From: Bradyrhizobium sp. AZCC 1693
Lineage (GTDB): Bacteria; Pseudomonadota; Alphaproteobacteria; Rhizobiales; Xanthobacteraceae
Reading direction: 5' to 3'
Assembly: GCF_036924745.1 (NCBI RefSeq)
Contig: NZ_JAZHSD010000001.1
Coordinates: 1,116,001-1,180,000 of the forward strand
Length of the DNA: 64,000 nt
The translations under genes were made by a program, and so were the position numbers. The notes below the pieces were generated by a model. The model saw nothing but the letters and a program-made list of their open reading frames with translations, was not told the DNA's origin and did not search any database. Every line of letters starts with the position of its first letter. Positions within the stretch are counted from its first letter, which is position 1. Shown here piece by piece: positions 53,937-62,608 of the stretch.

Positions 53937-54218
53937 ATGGCTAAACGCTACAACGTCCTGACTCGCTGCCTCGCAGCGTTGGCTTTGTTCTTCGTCTACT
54001 TCGTCAGCACGTCTGTTGTCCTGGTAGGCGCGACGACCTCGCCGGCACAGGCATACCGAGGCGGCAGAGGCTTTTATGGCGGCCGTGGTTATGGTCGAGG
54101 CTATGGCAGAGGCTGGGGCCGCGGTCGCGGCTATGGCTTCTATGGCGGCCCCGTTGTCGTCGCCCCGGGTCCGCGCTGCTGGTGGACCCCCTATGGCGTT
54201 CGCCGCTGCCGCTGGTGA
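53937..54218 (+). CDS. Gly/Arg/Tyr-rich small secreted protein
   Basis: 93 residues. A hydrophobic signal or anchor (LAALALFFVYFVSTSVVLVG) precedes GGRGFYGGRGYGRGYGRGWG and a Cys-containing tail RCWWTPYGVRRCRW. Similar glycine-rich secreted proteins with WTPYGVRR-type ends are common in rhizobia; function unknown, perhaps cell-surface. It stands alone and is convergent with the amidohydrolase. Confidence 0.8.
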   Translation: MAKRYNVLTRCLAALALFFVYFVSTSVVLVGATTSPAQAYRGGRGFYGGRGYGRGYGRGWGRGRGYGFYGGPVVVAPGPRCWWTPYGVRRCRW

Positions 54219-54335
54219 CATAGGCTTGATCGCCGTCGCATAACGCGGCAGCAAACACGAACCAGGCGTGCCGGGCGACCGGCGCGCCTTTTTCTTTTGG
54301 GTCAATTGATTCTGCCTTGGGCTAGCTGGCTTGGG

Positions 54336-55433
54336 TTAGCTGGCCAGGCGCGGGATCAGCTTGAGCGCATTGCCGCGCTCGATCGCCGCGACCTGTTCTT
54401 CCGTAAACACACCCGCCTCGCGCAAGCCCTTCACGTGATCGATGCCGGTCCGGTACGGGAAATCCGTTCCGAACACCATCTGCGACGGCGGAATGATCGC
54501 CGCCAGCGCCGACATCGCGCCGCGGTTGGAGGTCTGCGCGGTGTCGTAGAAGAACCGCTTGAGTTCGGTGAGCGTGCCGTCAGGCACCGTCTCCTTGGCC
54601 TTCGGCACCAGCAGCGGATGGCGGACGAAGCGCTCGATCAGGAACGGCATCGTCCCGCCGGCGTGCGAGAAGATCCAGCGGATGTCGGGAAACCGCCGTG
54701 CATTGCCGGAGAAAACGATGTCGGCGATGGTGCGCGTCGTGTCTGTGCCGAACTCGATCATGACGGGCGGCTGCGTCGGCGCCAGGTTCACGCAGCAATT
54801 GGCCGCGGTCGGATGGGTGTAGACCAGCGCCTTGCGGCGGTTGAGTTCCTCCATGACAGGCAGGAATAGCGGATCGCCAAGCCACTTGTCGCCATAGCTC
54901 GTCATCAAGGCGATGCCGTCGGCCTTGAGCGTATCGAGCGCATAGGTCAGTTCACGCAGGCTGCCTTCGGCGTCGATGAGCGGCAGCATGGCGAAATTGC
55001 CAAACCGTCCGGGATAATCCGCAACCAGTTTTGCGCCATACTCATTCGACTCGCGGCAGAGCTTTCGCGCCGCATCGCCCTTGGTGAAATTGACCGCGGG
55101 CGTGGTGACGGAAAGCATCGCAGTGGCGATGCCGGCCTTGTCCATGTCGGCCAGCGATTTCTCGATGCTCCAGTTCTTCATCAAGGGATCGCCAAAACCG
55201 CTGTCGTTCGACGCGGTCACGTAGGTCGGCGGCGATAGATGATGGTGGACGTCAATCCGGAACGGCTTTGTGTCGGCGCTTTGTGCCGTTGCCCGGCTGC
55301 TACCTGCCGCCGTCGTCAACGCCAACGCGCCGGCACCGAGCATGAAGCCGCGCCGGCTTGGGTTGGAGAGCGACGGACTTGACTGGCCACAGCAGAAGCA
55401 CCCCCGCAGCGAGGGCGTACGCAAATCCGTCAT
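54336..55433 (-). CDS. ACMSD-type amidohydrolase family protein, Tat-exported
   Basis: 365 residues. N-terminal SRRGFMLGAGALALTTAAGS is a twin-arginine signal, preceded by a CFCCGQ segment. Metal ligands: RIDVHHHLSPP (HxH), VYTHPTAANC, IFSHAGGTMPF and FGTDFPYRTG, the pattern of aminocarboxymuconate-semialdehyde decarboxylase and related decarboxylases or hydrolases. GGGGAGAG lies 6 bases before the ATG at 55433. Operon with the cyclase and FAH hydrolase suggests degradation of a ring compound. Confidence 0.88.
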   Translation of the reverse strand: MTDLRTPSLRGCFCCGQSSPSLSNPSRRGFMLGAGALALTTAAGSSRATAQSADTKPFRIDVHHHLSPPTYVTASNDSGFGDPLMKNWSIEKSLADMDKAGIATAMLSVTTPAVNFTKGDAARKLCRESNEYGAKLVADYPGRFGNFAMLPLIDAEGSLRELTYALDTLKADGIALMTSYGDKWLGDPLFLPVMEELNRRKALVYTHPTAANCCVNLAPTQPPVMIEFGTDTTRTIADIVFSGNARRFPDIRWIFSHAGGTMPFLIERFVRHPLLVPKAKETVPDGTLTELKRFFYDTAQTSNRGAMSALAAIIPPSQMVFGTDFPYRTGIDHVKGLREAGVFTEEQVAAIERGNALKLIPRLAS

Positions 55434-55472
55434 TCGTTCTCTCCCCGTTTGTTTGTTGTTGTCGCATAGCCT

Positions 55473-56250
55473 TCAGCCGTCGAGAATGGCGACCGCCGCG
55501 GGTCCAGCCTGCGGATGCCCGCTCGATCTTCACCGGAAAGCACGACACCATGAATCCGGTCGACGGCAATTGCTCGAGATTGTGCAGCTTCTCGATGTGG
55601 CAATAGCCGATGTGGCGGCCGGCCTTGTGGCCTTCCCAGATCAGGCTGGCATCCCCAGTCTCGGCGTATTTCTTCGCCGTGTAGACGAACGGCGCATCCC
55701 AACTCCAGCCGTCGATGCCGGTCAGCCGCACGCCGCGCTCCAGCAGATACATCGTCGCCTCGTAGCCCATGCCGCAGCCCGACGTGACGTAATCGGGCCT
55801 TCCGTACTTGACGCCGGCGCTGGTGTTGACCACGACGATTTCCAGTGGCGACAGCGTATGCCCGATGCGCTTCAGTTCTGCCTCGACATCCTTGGCGGTC
55901 GCAACATAGCCGTCCGGAAGATGCCGGAAGTCGAGCTTCACGCCCGGCTGAAAACACCATTCCAGCGGCACCTCGTCGATGGTCCAGGCGCGCTCGCCGC
56001 GATTCATGGTGGGATGGAAGTGCCAGGGCGCATCCAGGTGGGTGCCGTTGTGGGTGGAGAGCGATACCTGCTCCACCGCCCAGCCCTGGCCATCAGGCAG
56101 ATCTTCCGCCTTCAGCCCGTCGAAGAACTGCAGCATCCGCGGCAGCCCCTGCTGGTGATCGATATACTGGATGGTCGGGTGATTTCCCGGCGGATCGGCC
56201 GGCACGTCGTTTTGCAGGGGAACGGAGATATCGATCAACTTGCGCGCCAT
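55473..56250 (-). CDS. Cyclase family protein (kynurenine formamidase fold) with 3' frameshift
   Basis: Metal-dependent hydrolase; the signature STHNGTHLDAPWHFHPT lies near residue 65-80. The reading frame as given continues to 55300 with an Arg-rich tail (GGRHSRRLKAMRQQ) that overlaps the next gene. If one G is dropped in the CGCGGCGG run near 55494-55501, the protein instead ends RAVAILDG at a stop at 55473-55475, a normal end for this family and 39 bases before the next start. Either a real frameshift or a sequencing error. Expected length about 258 residues. Confidence 0.85.
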
Positions 56251-56298
56251 GGCGTTTCCTCGCTGGTGTTCTTGTTTTGCCGACCTGTGCGGAAGCGG

Positions 56299-57282
56299 CT
56301 ACTGCCGCTCTACCCGGTTCTTCAACGTGCCGATCTTTTCGACTTCGAGTTCGATGGTATCGCCGTGCTCGAGATACCAGCCGAGTTCGAGCCCGCAGCC
56401 GTTGCCGACAGTGCCGGATCCGATGAACTCGCCGGGCATCAGGGTCTCGTCCTTGCTGACATGGGCGATGATCTCCTCGAACGAGAATAGCATGCCTTCG
56501 GTCATGCCCTGCGAGCGCATCTTGCCGTTGACGCGTGCTTCCATCTTCAATTTGTAGGGATCGCCAATCTCGTCCGGCGTGACGATCCACGGCCCCATCA
56601 CATTGCCGCCGTCGAAACTCTTGCCTTTCGCCGGGCCCAGCCGCCCCTCCATCTCGATGCGCTGGGCGTCGCGCGCGGAAAAGTCGTTGAAGATGGTATA
56701 GCCGAAGATGTGATCCCTGGCCTTGGCGGCGGTGACGTTGGCGCCCTTGTTTTTGGTGATGACGCCGAATTCGAGTTCGTAATCCATCACCTGGCTGTAG
56801 CGCGGCCATTTCACCGTGGTGTTGGTGCCTCGCACGCTGAAGCGGTTGGTGATGTAGTAGATCGGTTGCTTGCGATAGACCTCCGGCAATTCGCCGAGCG
56901 GTTCGGCCTCGATCCGCGCCAGCTCCGCCATGTCGTTCTTGGCGCGCGCGGCAAGCTTGAGCTGCCCGCGCGGGGCTTGCAGGATGTGCAGCGGAAACGA
57001 CATGCCGTCCCGCATCTGCCGCGGCTCCGGGACCGGCGCGAGGATCTCGGCTGTCTCGGTCTTTGCCGACAACGTCTCGTCCTTGCCGTGCTTGTCGAAC
57101 ACCTTGGCCGCCTGTTCGAGTGCGCCCTCGCCGGCGTCGATCAATGCCAGCATCGATGCGAAGGCCGGATTGGCGCTTCCGCTTCGGTTGGCGGCGGCTG
57201 CGAGATCGAACAGAAGGGTATCGCCCGTATGCACGATTCCGATCTTTTCCTGTCCGCCGGATTTGAATGTCGCGAGTTTCAC
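56299..57282 (-). CDS. Fumarylacetoacetate hydrolase (FAH) family protein
   Basis: 327 residues from GTG 57282 (VKLATFKSGGQEKIG) with GGGGTG about 6 bases upstream; a frame to 57339 lacks support. The FAH domain (from about 110) has the metal ligands in YELEFGVITKNKGANV and the GYTIFNDFSARDAQ and GGNVMGPWIVTPDEIGDP segments. The family cleaves or decarboxylates acylpyruvates and keto-enols at the end of aromatic pathways. First gene of the minus-strand hydrolase operon, divergent from the ABC importer. Confidence 0.92.
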   Translation of the reverse strand: MKLATFKSGGQEKIGIVHTGDTLLFDLAAAANRSGSANPAFASMLALIDAGEGALEQAAKVFDKHGKDETLSAKTETAEILAPVPEPRQMRDGMSFPLHILQAPRGQLKLAARAKNDMAELARIEAEPLGELPEVYRKQPIYYITNRFSVRGTNTTVKWPRYSQVMDYELEFGVITKNKGANVTAAKARDHIFGYTIFNDFSARDAQRIEMEGRLGPAKGKSFDGGNVMGPWIVTPDEIGDPYKLKMEARVNGKMRSQGMTEGMLFSFEEIIAHVSKDETLMPGEFIGSGTVGNGCGLELGWYLEHGDTIELEVEKIGTLKNRVERQ

Positions 57283-57368
57283 TGGATCACCCCTTGTTTT
57301 CCGATGAAATATATGATCAAAAAAAATATCGATAAACAAGACAGAAAAATGTGAGTGGGGAAAACACC
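57283..57368. promoter_or_regulatory. Divergent promoter region of the hydrolase and ABC operons
   Basis: 86 bases, AT-rich, with AAATATATGATC and an A-tract followed by ATATCGATAAAC. Both operons must be controlled from here. The GntR protein coded in the ABC operon is the likely regulator. No clean palindrome longer than TGATCA is seen. Confidence 0.45.
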
Positions 57369-58292
57369 GTGAAAAAGGCTCTTGCCGCCCTTGCGGTCAG
57401 CGTGGCGCTGACCGGCACCGCTTTTGCCCAGGCCAAGATCCAGGTCGGCTGCACGGCGACCTCGGACTGCGCTTCCGCGATGGTGGCGATCGACGAAGGC
57501 ATCTTCAAAAAGCACGGGCTTGAGGTCGAGATGACGCCTGTTGGCATCAACTCGAATATCCCGGCGGCGATCCTGTCGAATTCGATCCAGATCGGCGGAC
57601 CGACCTCGACCGTGTTCCTGCAAGCGGCCGACGGCGGCCTCGATCTCGTTGCAATTGCCGGTGCAACCGTGATGAGCCCGGTGTCCAACGGCAACATCAC
57701 CGCCTTCGTCCGCAACGGCATCACCATCAAGGAGCCGAAGGATTTCGTCGGCAAGAAAGTCGGCGCGCCCGGGCTGAACGCCTTCCTGCACGTGCTGTTC
57801 GTGAAATGGCTGGTGGAGAAAGGCGTCGATCCCAAGAGCGTCAATTTCGTCGAAGTCACCTTCCCGACCATGGCCGACATCATCAAATCAGGCGGCGTCG
57901 ACGCCGTACTGACGGCCGAGCCGTTCGTGACTCGCATGACCAATGCCGGATTGGGCTCGGTCGGCGCGCGCTATGCCGTCGAACTGGCGCGCACCGATCC
58001 CATCATCTTCTATGCGGCGTCGCGCGAATGGGCGGAAAAGAATACCGCGGCGATCAAGAAATTCCGCGATGCGCTCGCCGAATCCGCCGTCATCGTCAAC
58101 AACGACCGCGAGAAGGCGTCGACCTCGATTTCAAAATTCACCAAGCAGCCGATCGAACTGGTCAAGGCGACGCCACCGAACCGCTCCGAGCCGGTGCTGA
58201 AGCCTGAGCAACTCGCCTGGTGGATCGAAGTGATGTCGACGCAAAAGATGCTGCAATCCAAGCTCGATACTTCGAAGCTGGTCTTGAAGTAG
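57369..58292 (+). CDS. ABC transporter substrate-binding protein, NitT/TauT type
   Basis: 307 residues from GTG 57369 (TGGGGA upstream). Sec signal ALAALAVSVALTGTAFA. The NMT1/SsuA-like core has SAMVAIDEGIFKKHGLEVEM, FVGKKVGAPGLNAFLHVLF and VDAVLTAEPFVTRMTNAGLG. Binds a small aromatic, sulfonate or pyrimidine-like ligand in known relatives. First gene of a five-gene importer operon. Confidence 0.92.
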   Translation: MKKALAALAVSVALTGTAFAQAKIQVGCTATSDCASAMVAIDEGIFKKHGLEVEMTPVGINSNIPAAILSNSIQIGGPTSTVFLQAADGGLDLVAIAGATVMSPVSNGNITAFVRNGITIKEPKDFVGKKVGAPGLNAFLHVLFVKWLVEKGVDPKSVNFVEVTFPTMADIIKSGGVDAVLTAEPFVTRMTNAGLGSVGARYAVELARTDPIIFYAASREWAEKNTAAIKKFRDALAESAVIVNNDREKASTSISKFTKQPIELVKATPPNRSEPVLKPEQLAWWIEVMSTQKMLQSKLDTSKLVLK

Positions 58293-58303
58293 AGGGTTTC
58301 GCG

Positions 58304-59002
58304 ATGCCGGCCTCCGAGCGCCAACCGAACCGACCGGTGACCGAGGCCGCCACGCTGACCGAGCGCGCGGCCATGCTGGTCGAGCAGGATATCCTGGCCG
58401 GTCATCTGGCGCCGGGATCGCGGCTTGGCATTGTGGATCTCGTGCAGCGCTACGAGATCGGCGCCACGCCATTACGCGAAGGCCTGTCGCGGCTGATGTC
58501 GCGCGGGCTGATCGTCGGCACCGGACAGCGCGGCTTTCGCGTGGCTGACATCAGCCGCGAGGACCTGCTCGACATCACCACCATGCGCACCGCGATCGAG
58601 GTCGAGGCCATCAGGCTCGCCATCGTCAATGGCGACGATGCCTGGGAGGCGGGCATCGTCAGTGCGCTGCACCAGATGCGCCGCCACATCGAGCGCACCG
58701 GCGATGAATTCCGCGAGGGTGCGGAGGATTTCGACCGGCTGCACAAGGGCTTTCATACCGCGTTGCTTGCCGCCTGCGGCTCAAAGCGCCTGCTCGCGGC
58801 CCATTCCGATCTCTACGACCAGGCGTACCGATATCGCCGCGTGATGATGCGCTCCTTCGACAGCGGCAAGAAATTCGTGCGCGCGCATCAATTGCTGGCC
58901 GATCGGGTCATCGGACGCGACGTTCAGGGGTCGCAAGCGATGCTATCGGCGCATCTGCGCTCGACCATGGACTTCGTCTATCCCTCAGGCAGCGAGAGCT
59001 GA
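58304..59002 (+). CDS. GntR family transcriptional regulator, FCD domain
   Basis: 232 residues from MPASERQPNRPVT (58304). HTH: LVEQDILAGHLAPGSRLGIV and IGATPLREGLSRLMSRGLIV; FCD domain with DFDRLHKGFHTALLAACGSK and RAHQLLADRVIGRD. It is embedded between the receptor and ATPase genes, an unusual place, so it is presumably the pathway-specific regulator of both divergent operons. Confidence 0.92.
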   Translation: MPASERQPNRPVTEAATLTERAAMLVEQDILAGHLAPGSRLGIVDLVQRYEIGATPLREGLSRLMSRGLIVGTGQRGFRVADISREDLLDITTMRTAIEVEAIRLAIVNGDDAWEAGIVSALHQMRRHIERTGDEFREGAEDFDRLHKGFHTALLAACGSKRLLAAHSDLYDQAYRYRRVMMRSFDSGKKFVRAHQLLADRVIGRDVQGSQAMLSAHLRSTMDFVYPSGSES

Positions 59003-59006
59003 CATC

Positions 59007-59810
59007 ATGGCAAGCGCCGCAAAACGCCTCGAAGCCGTATCCGGCGCTGTTGCGCCGCAGATTGCGTTTGACGGGGTCACGCTCGTACTCGGCGGCAAGA
59101 CCATCATCGAAAATCTGAACCTTGGCGTGCGGCCCGGCGAATTCCTCTGCATCGTCGGCGCCTCCGGCTGCGGCAAGACCACAGCGCTGCGTCTGGCGGC
59201 GGGGCTCTACCAGCCGACCGGCGGCAAGGTGAATTTCGACGGCCAGCCGATCCGCGAGCCGCGCCGCGAGATCGCGATCGTGTTCCAGGATTACGGCAAG
59301 GCACTGCTGCCGTGGCGCACCGCGTCGGGCAACGTTTCGCTGGCGCTGGAAGCGGGCGGCATGCCGTCGGCCGAGCGCCCTGCCCGCGTCGAGGAGTTAT
59401 TGCGCACCGTCGGCCTCCCCGGCCACGCCGGCAAATATCCGTCCGAGATGTCAGGCGGCATGCAGCAACGCCTGCAGATCGCCCGCTGCCTGGCGCAGGA
59501 GCCGAAGACGCTTCTAATGGACGAGCCGTTCGGCGCGCTGGATGCGATGACACGGCAGGGTTTACAGGACGAGGTGCTGTCGCTGGTGGCGGCCAGCGGC
59601 GCCACCGTGATCTTCGTGACCCACGACCTCGACGAGGCGATCTATCTCGGCGACCGCATCATCGGCCTGTTGCCGCATCCGGGACGGATCGGCATCGAAC
59701 TGACCGTCAACCTGCCGCGCCCGCGCGATCAATTGTCGACCCGCGAGCATCCGGAATTCCTGCGGCTGCGGCGGCAATTGTTCGACTTCATCAAGGCGAC
59801 CGAGCAGTGA
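59007..59810 (+). CDS. ABC transporter ATP-binding protein, NitT/TauT type
   Basis: 267 residues. Walker A GASGCGKTTALRLAAGL, Q-loop VFQDYGKALLPWRT, signature MSGGMQQRLQIAR, Walker B LLMDEPFGALD and H-loop THDLDEAIYLGD are all intact. Its stop overlaps the permease GTG start by 4 bases. Confidence 0.94.
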   Translation: MASAAKRLEAVSGAVAPQIAFDGVTLVLGGKTIIENLNLGVRPGEFLCIVGASGCGKTTALRLAAGLYQPTGGKVNFDGQPIREPRREIAIVFQDYGKALLPWRTASGNVSLALEAGGMPSAERPARVEELLRTVGLPGHAGKYPSEMSGGMQQRLQIARCLAQEPKTLLMDEPFGALDAMTRQGLQDEVLSLVAASGATVIFVTHDLDEAIYLGDRIIGLLPHPGRIGIELTVNLPRPRDQLSTREHPEFLRLRRQLFDFIKATEQ

Positions 59811-60571
59811 CGGCCAATTCCGCCAAGGCGCTGGCGCTGCCGCTCGCCTTGCTGGTCACGTTCGAAGTGTGGGCGCGCGCCACTCATCTGCAGAGCGACA
59901 GCCTTGCGCCGCCGAGCGAGATTGTCATGGCGCTCTTTGGCGCCTTCGCCGATCTCTCGATCCTGGCGGCCACGCGCGACACGCTGTTTTCGGCCTTTGC
60001 CGGGCTCGCGATCGGCACGATCATCGGCCTTGCGCTCGGCATTGCCTTCGGAATTTCGGATACGCTCAACCGGCTGATGGAAGTCACGGTCGAGGCGATC
60101 AGGCCGATCCCCTCGATTGCGCTGCTGCCGATCGCACTGATTGCGCTTGGTTTCGGCTACCGCATGGAAATCGTAATCGTGGCGTTCGCCTGCGTCTGGC
60201 CGATTCTGATCCTGTCGCGCGCCGCCGTGCGCAGCATCGAGCCGCGGCTGATGGAGGTGGCGCGGGCGTTACGCTTGGCCCCGGCGCAGCGGGTCTGGAA
60301 GATCATCATCCCGGCCGCGCTGCCGCGGATCTTCGTCGCCTTTCGGCTGTCGGCCGGCATTGCCCTGATCGTCGCCGTGACGGTCGAAATCGCCATCAAC
60401 CCGCTCGGCCTCGGCGCCGGCATCATGCTGGCGCAGCAGGCGCTGCGTCCCGACCTGATGCTGGCCTATCTGGTCTGGATCGGCATCATCGGCTACGCGC
60501 TGAACATCCTCCTGACCGTGGCCCAACAGCGCCTGTTCGGCCGCGCCGCGTTGAGCGGAGACGGCCAATGA
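59807..60571 (+). CDS. ABC transporter permease, NitT/TauT type
   Basis: 254 residues from GTG 59807. About six helices, with the EAA-loop PRLMEVARALRLAPAQRVWK IIIPAALP region (given here in two parts). IRPIPSIALLPIALIALGFG is family-typical. Overlaps both neighbours by 4 bases. Confidence 0.92.
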   Translation: MTANSAKALALPLALLVTFEVWARATHLQSDSLAPPSEIVMALFGAFADLSILAATRDTLFSAFAGLAIGTIIGLALGIAFGISDTLNRLMEVTVEAIRPIPSIALLPIALIALGFGYRMEIVIVAFACVWPILILSRAAVRSIEPRLMEVARALRLAPAQRVWKIIIPAALPRIFVAFRLSAGIALIVAVTVEIAINPLGLGAGIMLAQQALRPDLMLAYLVWIGIIGYALNILLTVAQQRLFGRAALSGDGQ

Positions 60572-61335
60572 AGCGGGCTGCCATCATCTGGCGGGTGGCG
60601 AGTTTTGCGGTCGCAGCCGGCTTCATTGCGCTCTGGCAATTGATCGCCAGTTTGAAACTGGTTTCGCCGGTATTCCTGCCGGGGCCTGATAGGGCCTGGG
60701 CCGCGCTGGTGCGCGGATTTTCCTCCGGCGATCTCTGGAGCAAGCTCGCGGGCACGCTCGAACACATGGCCTGTGGCTGGCTCGCCGCCTCCATTGCCGG
60801 CATCGCGATCGGCGCGATCATCGGATCGTCGCGCACGATGCGGACCTATGTCGCACCCTCACTGGAGTTTTTACGGCCGCTGCCGGTCTCGGCGATCATT
60901 CCGGTTGCGATCGCCATGCTTGGATTGACGCAGGCGATGGCGCTGTTCGTGATCGCCTTCGGCGCGATCTGGCCGATCATGCTGGCGACCATCCATGGGT
61001 TTGCGGCGGTCGAGCCCCGGCTCTACGAGGTGGCGCGATCGCTGCAGATGTCGCGCCTCGCCGTGATCTCAAAGATCGCGCTGCCCTCCGCCAGCCCCGA
61101 CATTCTCGCCGGCATGCGCCTCAGCCTGACAGTGGCGCTGATTCTCTCGGTGGTCTGCGAAATCCTGGCCGGCCTCGACGGGCTCGGCCACTGGGTGCTG
61201 CTCTCGGCCCGCGCGTTCCGCTCGGCCGACCTGTTCGCCGGCGTCATCCTGCTTGGCGTCACCGGCTACGTGACGTCGGTGGCGATGTCGCTTGCCGAGC
61301 ATCGGCTGTTGGCGTGGCAGGCTTCGCAGCGGTGA
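60568..61335 (+). CDS. ABC transporter permease, second subunit
   Basis: 255 residues, six helices, with LRPLPVSAIIPVAIAMLGLT and the EAA-loop YEVARSLQMSRLAVISKIA. It is clearly different from the first permease, so the importer uses a heterodimeric pore. Ends 8 bases before a convergent small gene. Confidence 0.93.
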   Translation: MKRAAIIWRVASFAVAAGFIALWQLIASLKLVSPVFLPGPDRAWAALVRGFSSGDLWSKLAGTLEHMACGWLAASIAGIAIGAIIGSSRTMRTYVAPSLEFLRPLPVSAIIPVAIAMLGLTQAMALFVIAFGAIWPIMLATIHGFAAVEPRLYEVARSLQMSRLAVISKIALPSASPDILAGMRLSLTVALILSVVCEILAGLDGLGHWVLLSARAFRSADLFAGVILLGVTGYVTSVAMSLAEHRLLAWQASQR

Positions 61336-61343
61336 GGTAACCG

Positions 61344-61556
61344 CTACGGCTGCGAAGCATTCTCCGACATGCGTTCCGGCATCCGTTCAAGCCAGGCCGA
61401 GCTCTTCTTTGTCCTGACCGCATCCCTGCGAACGTGGCCCATCCAACGCCAGGCGGCCTTGAGGCTGAAGGTGACCAGCACCTCGTGGTGCCGCATCCCC
61501 TTGCCGCCCTTGACCAGCCCGAGATCGCGGATGACGCAGTACGTCCCGCTGCTCAT
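61344..61556 (-). CDS. Small hypothetical protein
   Basis: 70 residues from MSSGTYCVIRDLGLVKGGKG (61556). Contains VLVTFSLKAAWRWMGHVRRD and a charged tail. No signal peptide; ribosome site weak. The longer frame to 61622 starts at an ATG without support. Function unknown. Confidence 0.5.
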   Translation of the reverse strand: MSSGTYCVIRDLGLVKGGKGMRHHEVLVTFSLKAAWRWMGHVRRDAVRTKKSSAWLERMPERMSENASQP

Positions 61557-61679
61557 GCGGGCGAACTTCGCACCTTGAAAATGATTGCGCACACGCGACA
61601 ACATGCGTGCAGCATGCACCACGCGTCGATTCCGTCAATCTTGACGACCGCCGAATCGACCTCGCAGCGTGCGAAGCCG

Positions 61680-61904
61680 TCAAAGCGTTGCGTTGTTGCC
61701 GCGCTCGCCGATGCGATACACCTGACCGGTTGGAACTCGCACGCGGCTCAACACCTCGCGGCGATCGCTCATCCGCGTGCTCGATGGCTCGTGCTGCGCA
61801 AAGCATTCAAGAATCTGGATACGGATTTCCTCCGCGAGCGGACCCTCGACCCGGCGCATGCGATTCCAGAGGCGGATGATCTCCCGTTGCTTCTCGACGT
61901 CCAT
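61680..61904 (-). CDS. Conserved small hypothetical protein
   Basis: 74 residues with a strong ribosome site GGAGGTGA four bases before ATG 61904. Sequence MDVEKQREIIRLWNRMRRVE then LAEEIRIQILECFAQHE and RREVLSRVRVPTGQVYRIGE. Helical and charged; the ending PTGQVYRIG recalls small Bradyrhizobium proteins without assigned function. Confidence 0.7.
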   Translation of the reverse strand: MDVEKQREIIRLWNRMRRVEGPLAEEIRIQILECFAQHEPSSTRMSDRREVLSRVRVPTGQVYRIGERGNNATL

Positions 61905-61975
61905 TGGTCACCTCCGAAGAACGACCAAAGAGAACATACCGAGAACAATATTGCAAGCCCACTAAGTTGCAACGT

Positions 61976-62418
61976 CTACAAACAAAGGCTGAGAATCTTC
62001 AGTCGGCAACTCTCAGTCGCGCGCGCTTTAGGCCTTGCGGCGGTTGCCTGCTTTGAATCCTTCGGCGAACTCTTTGGCGAACCCTTCGGCTTCTTGGGAC
62101 GCTCATAGTCGCCTGCGATCACCATGGCCCAATACATGCGGCCGGTCTTCGCGCTTTTCACGCTGGCTACACCGACGCGCGTGGCGCCGGGCAGCAGCAG
62201 GTTTTTTCGGTGCCCTGACGAATTGATCCACTGGTCGAGGGTTTTGGGAAAGCCGTCATAGCCGTACGCAATGTTCTCCGCGGCTCGGCCGGCCCCCGCC
62301 GGGCTGACACGCGAATTGAATCGGCCGAGGACATCGTGATCCAGTTGGTCCTTTGCCGCCATCGCCTGGGCTTGATCGTGTGCAATCCGTGTGAGAGCAG
62401 CATCCAGGGTTACGCGCT
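61976..62418 (-). pseudogene. CAP/SCP-domain secreted protein, 3' part (split by IS110)
   Basis: Codes the body of a CAP-superfamily protein: RVTLDAALTRIAHDQAQAMA, LDHDVLGRFNSRVSPAGAGR, AAENIAYGYDGFPKTLDQWI and NSSGHRKNLLLPGATRVGV, then a Lys/Pro-rich tail. The conserved His and the GHRKNLL motif are present. The signal peptide and first residues are at 63715-63858 on the other side of the IS110 element. The two pieces are in the same frame when joined through a shared CT, giving KHGE-RVTL. Confidence 0.88.
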
Positions 62419-62419
62419 T

Positions 62420-62447
62420 CTTGTGTCCGCAAAATCTGCCAGAATAT
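62420..62447 (+). promoter_or_regulatory. Candidate promoter of the IS110 guide RNA
   Basis: CTTGTG at 62420-62425 and GAATAT at 62442-62447, spaced 16. This puts a start near 62453, where the first stem-loop begins. In the excised circle, TTGCTT at the junction could act as a stronger upstream element. Inferred from spacing only. Confidence 0.4.
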
Positions 62448-62452
62448 GCGAA

Positions 62453-62605
62453 CGGGCGGCTCAGACCAACCGCCCGTCGCTGGATCTGAGCCCGTTCGCG
62501 CTCAAAGGCCTTGAGAGCCTGTCGGGGAGCGAGGGACAGATCCGGTGTCTTCCTCAACCCGAACAGTTGCATGGGCTGCGAGCCCGAACCGAGCAAGGAA
62601 GGGAG
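62453..62605 (+). ncRNA. Candidate IS110 bridge RNA
   Basis: By eye: a 5' stem-loop CGGGCGG/CCGCCCG (62453-62459, 62470-62476); a first loop closed by GGATCTG (62482-62488) and CAGATCC (62537-62543); an inner hairpin AGGC/GCCT (62506-62509, 62517-62520); a second loop with hairpin GGGCT/AGCCC (62573-62577, 62581-62585). Guide matches: CGCGCT at 62497-62502 equals the left target half 62413-62418; CGGGGAG at 62523-62529 is complementary to the right half CTCCCCG at 63715-63721; ACAGTTGC at 62563-62570 equals the element's own right end plus core base at 63708-63715. A right donor guide is less clear (CAAGGAAG at 62594-62601). Confidence 0.7.
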
Positions 62606-62608
62606 TGG

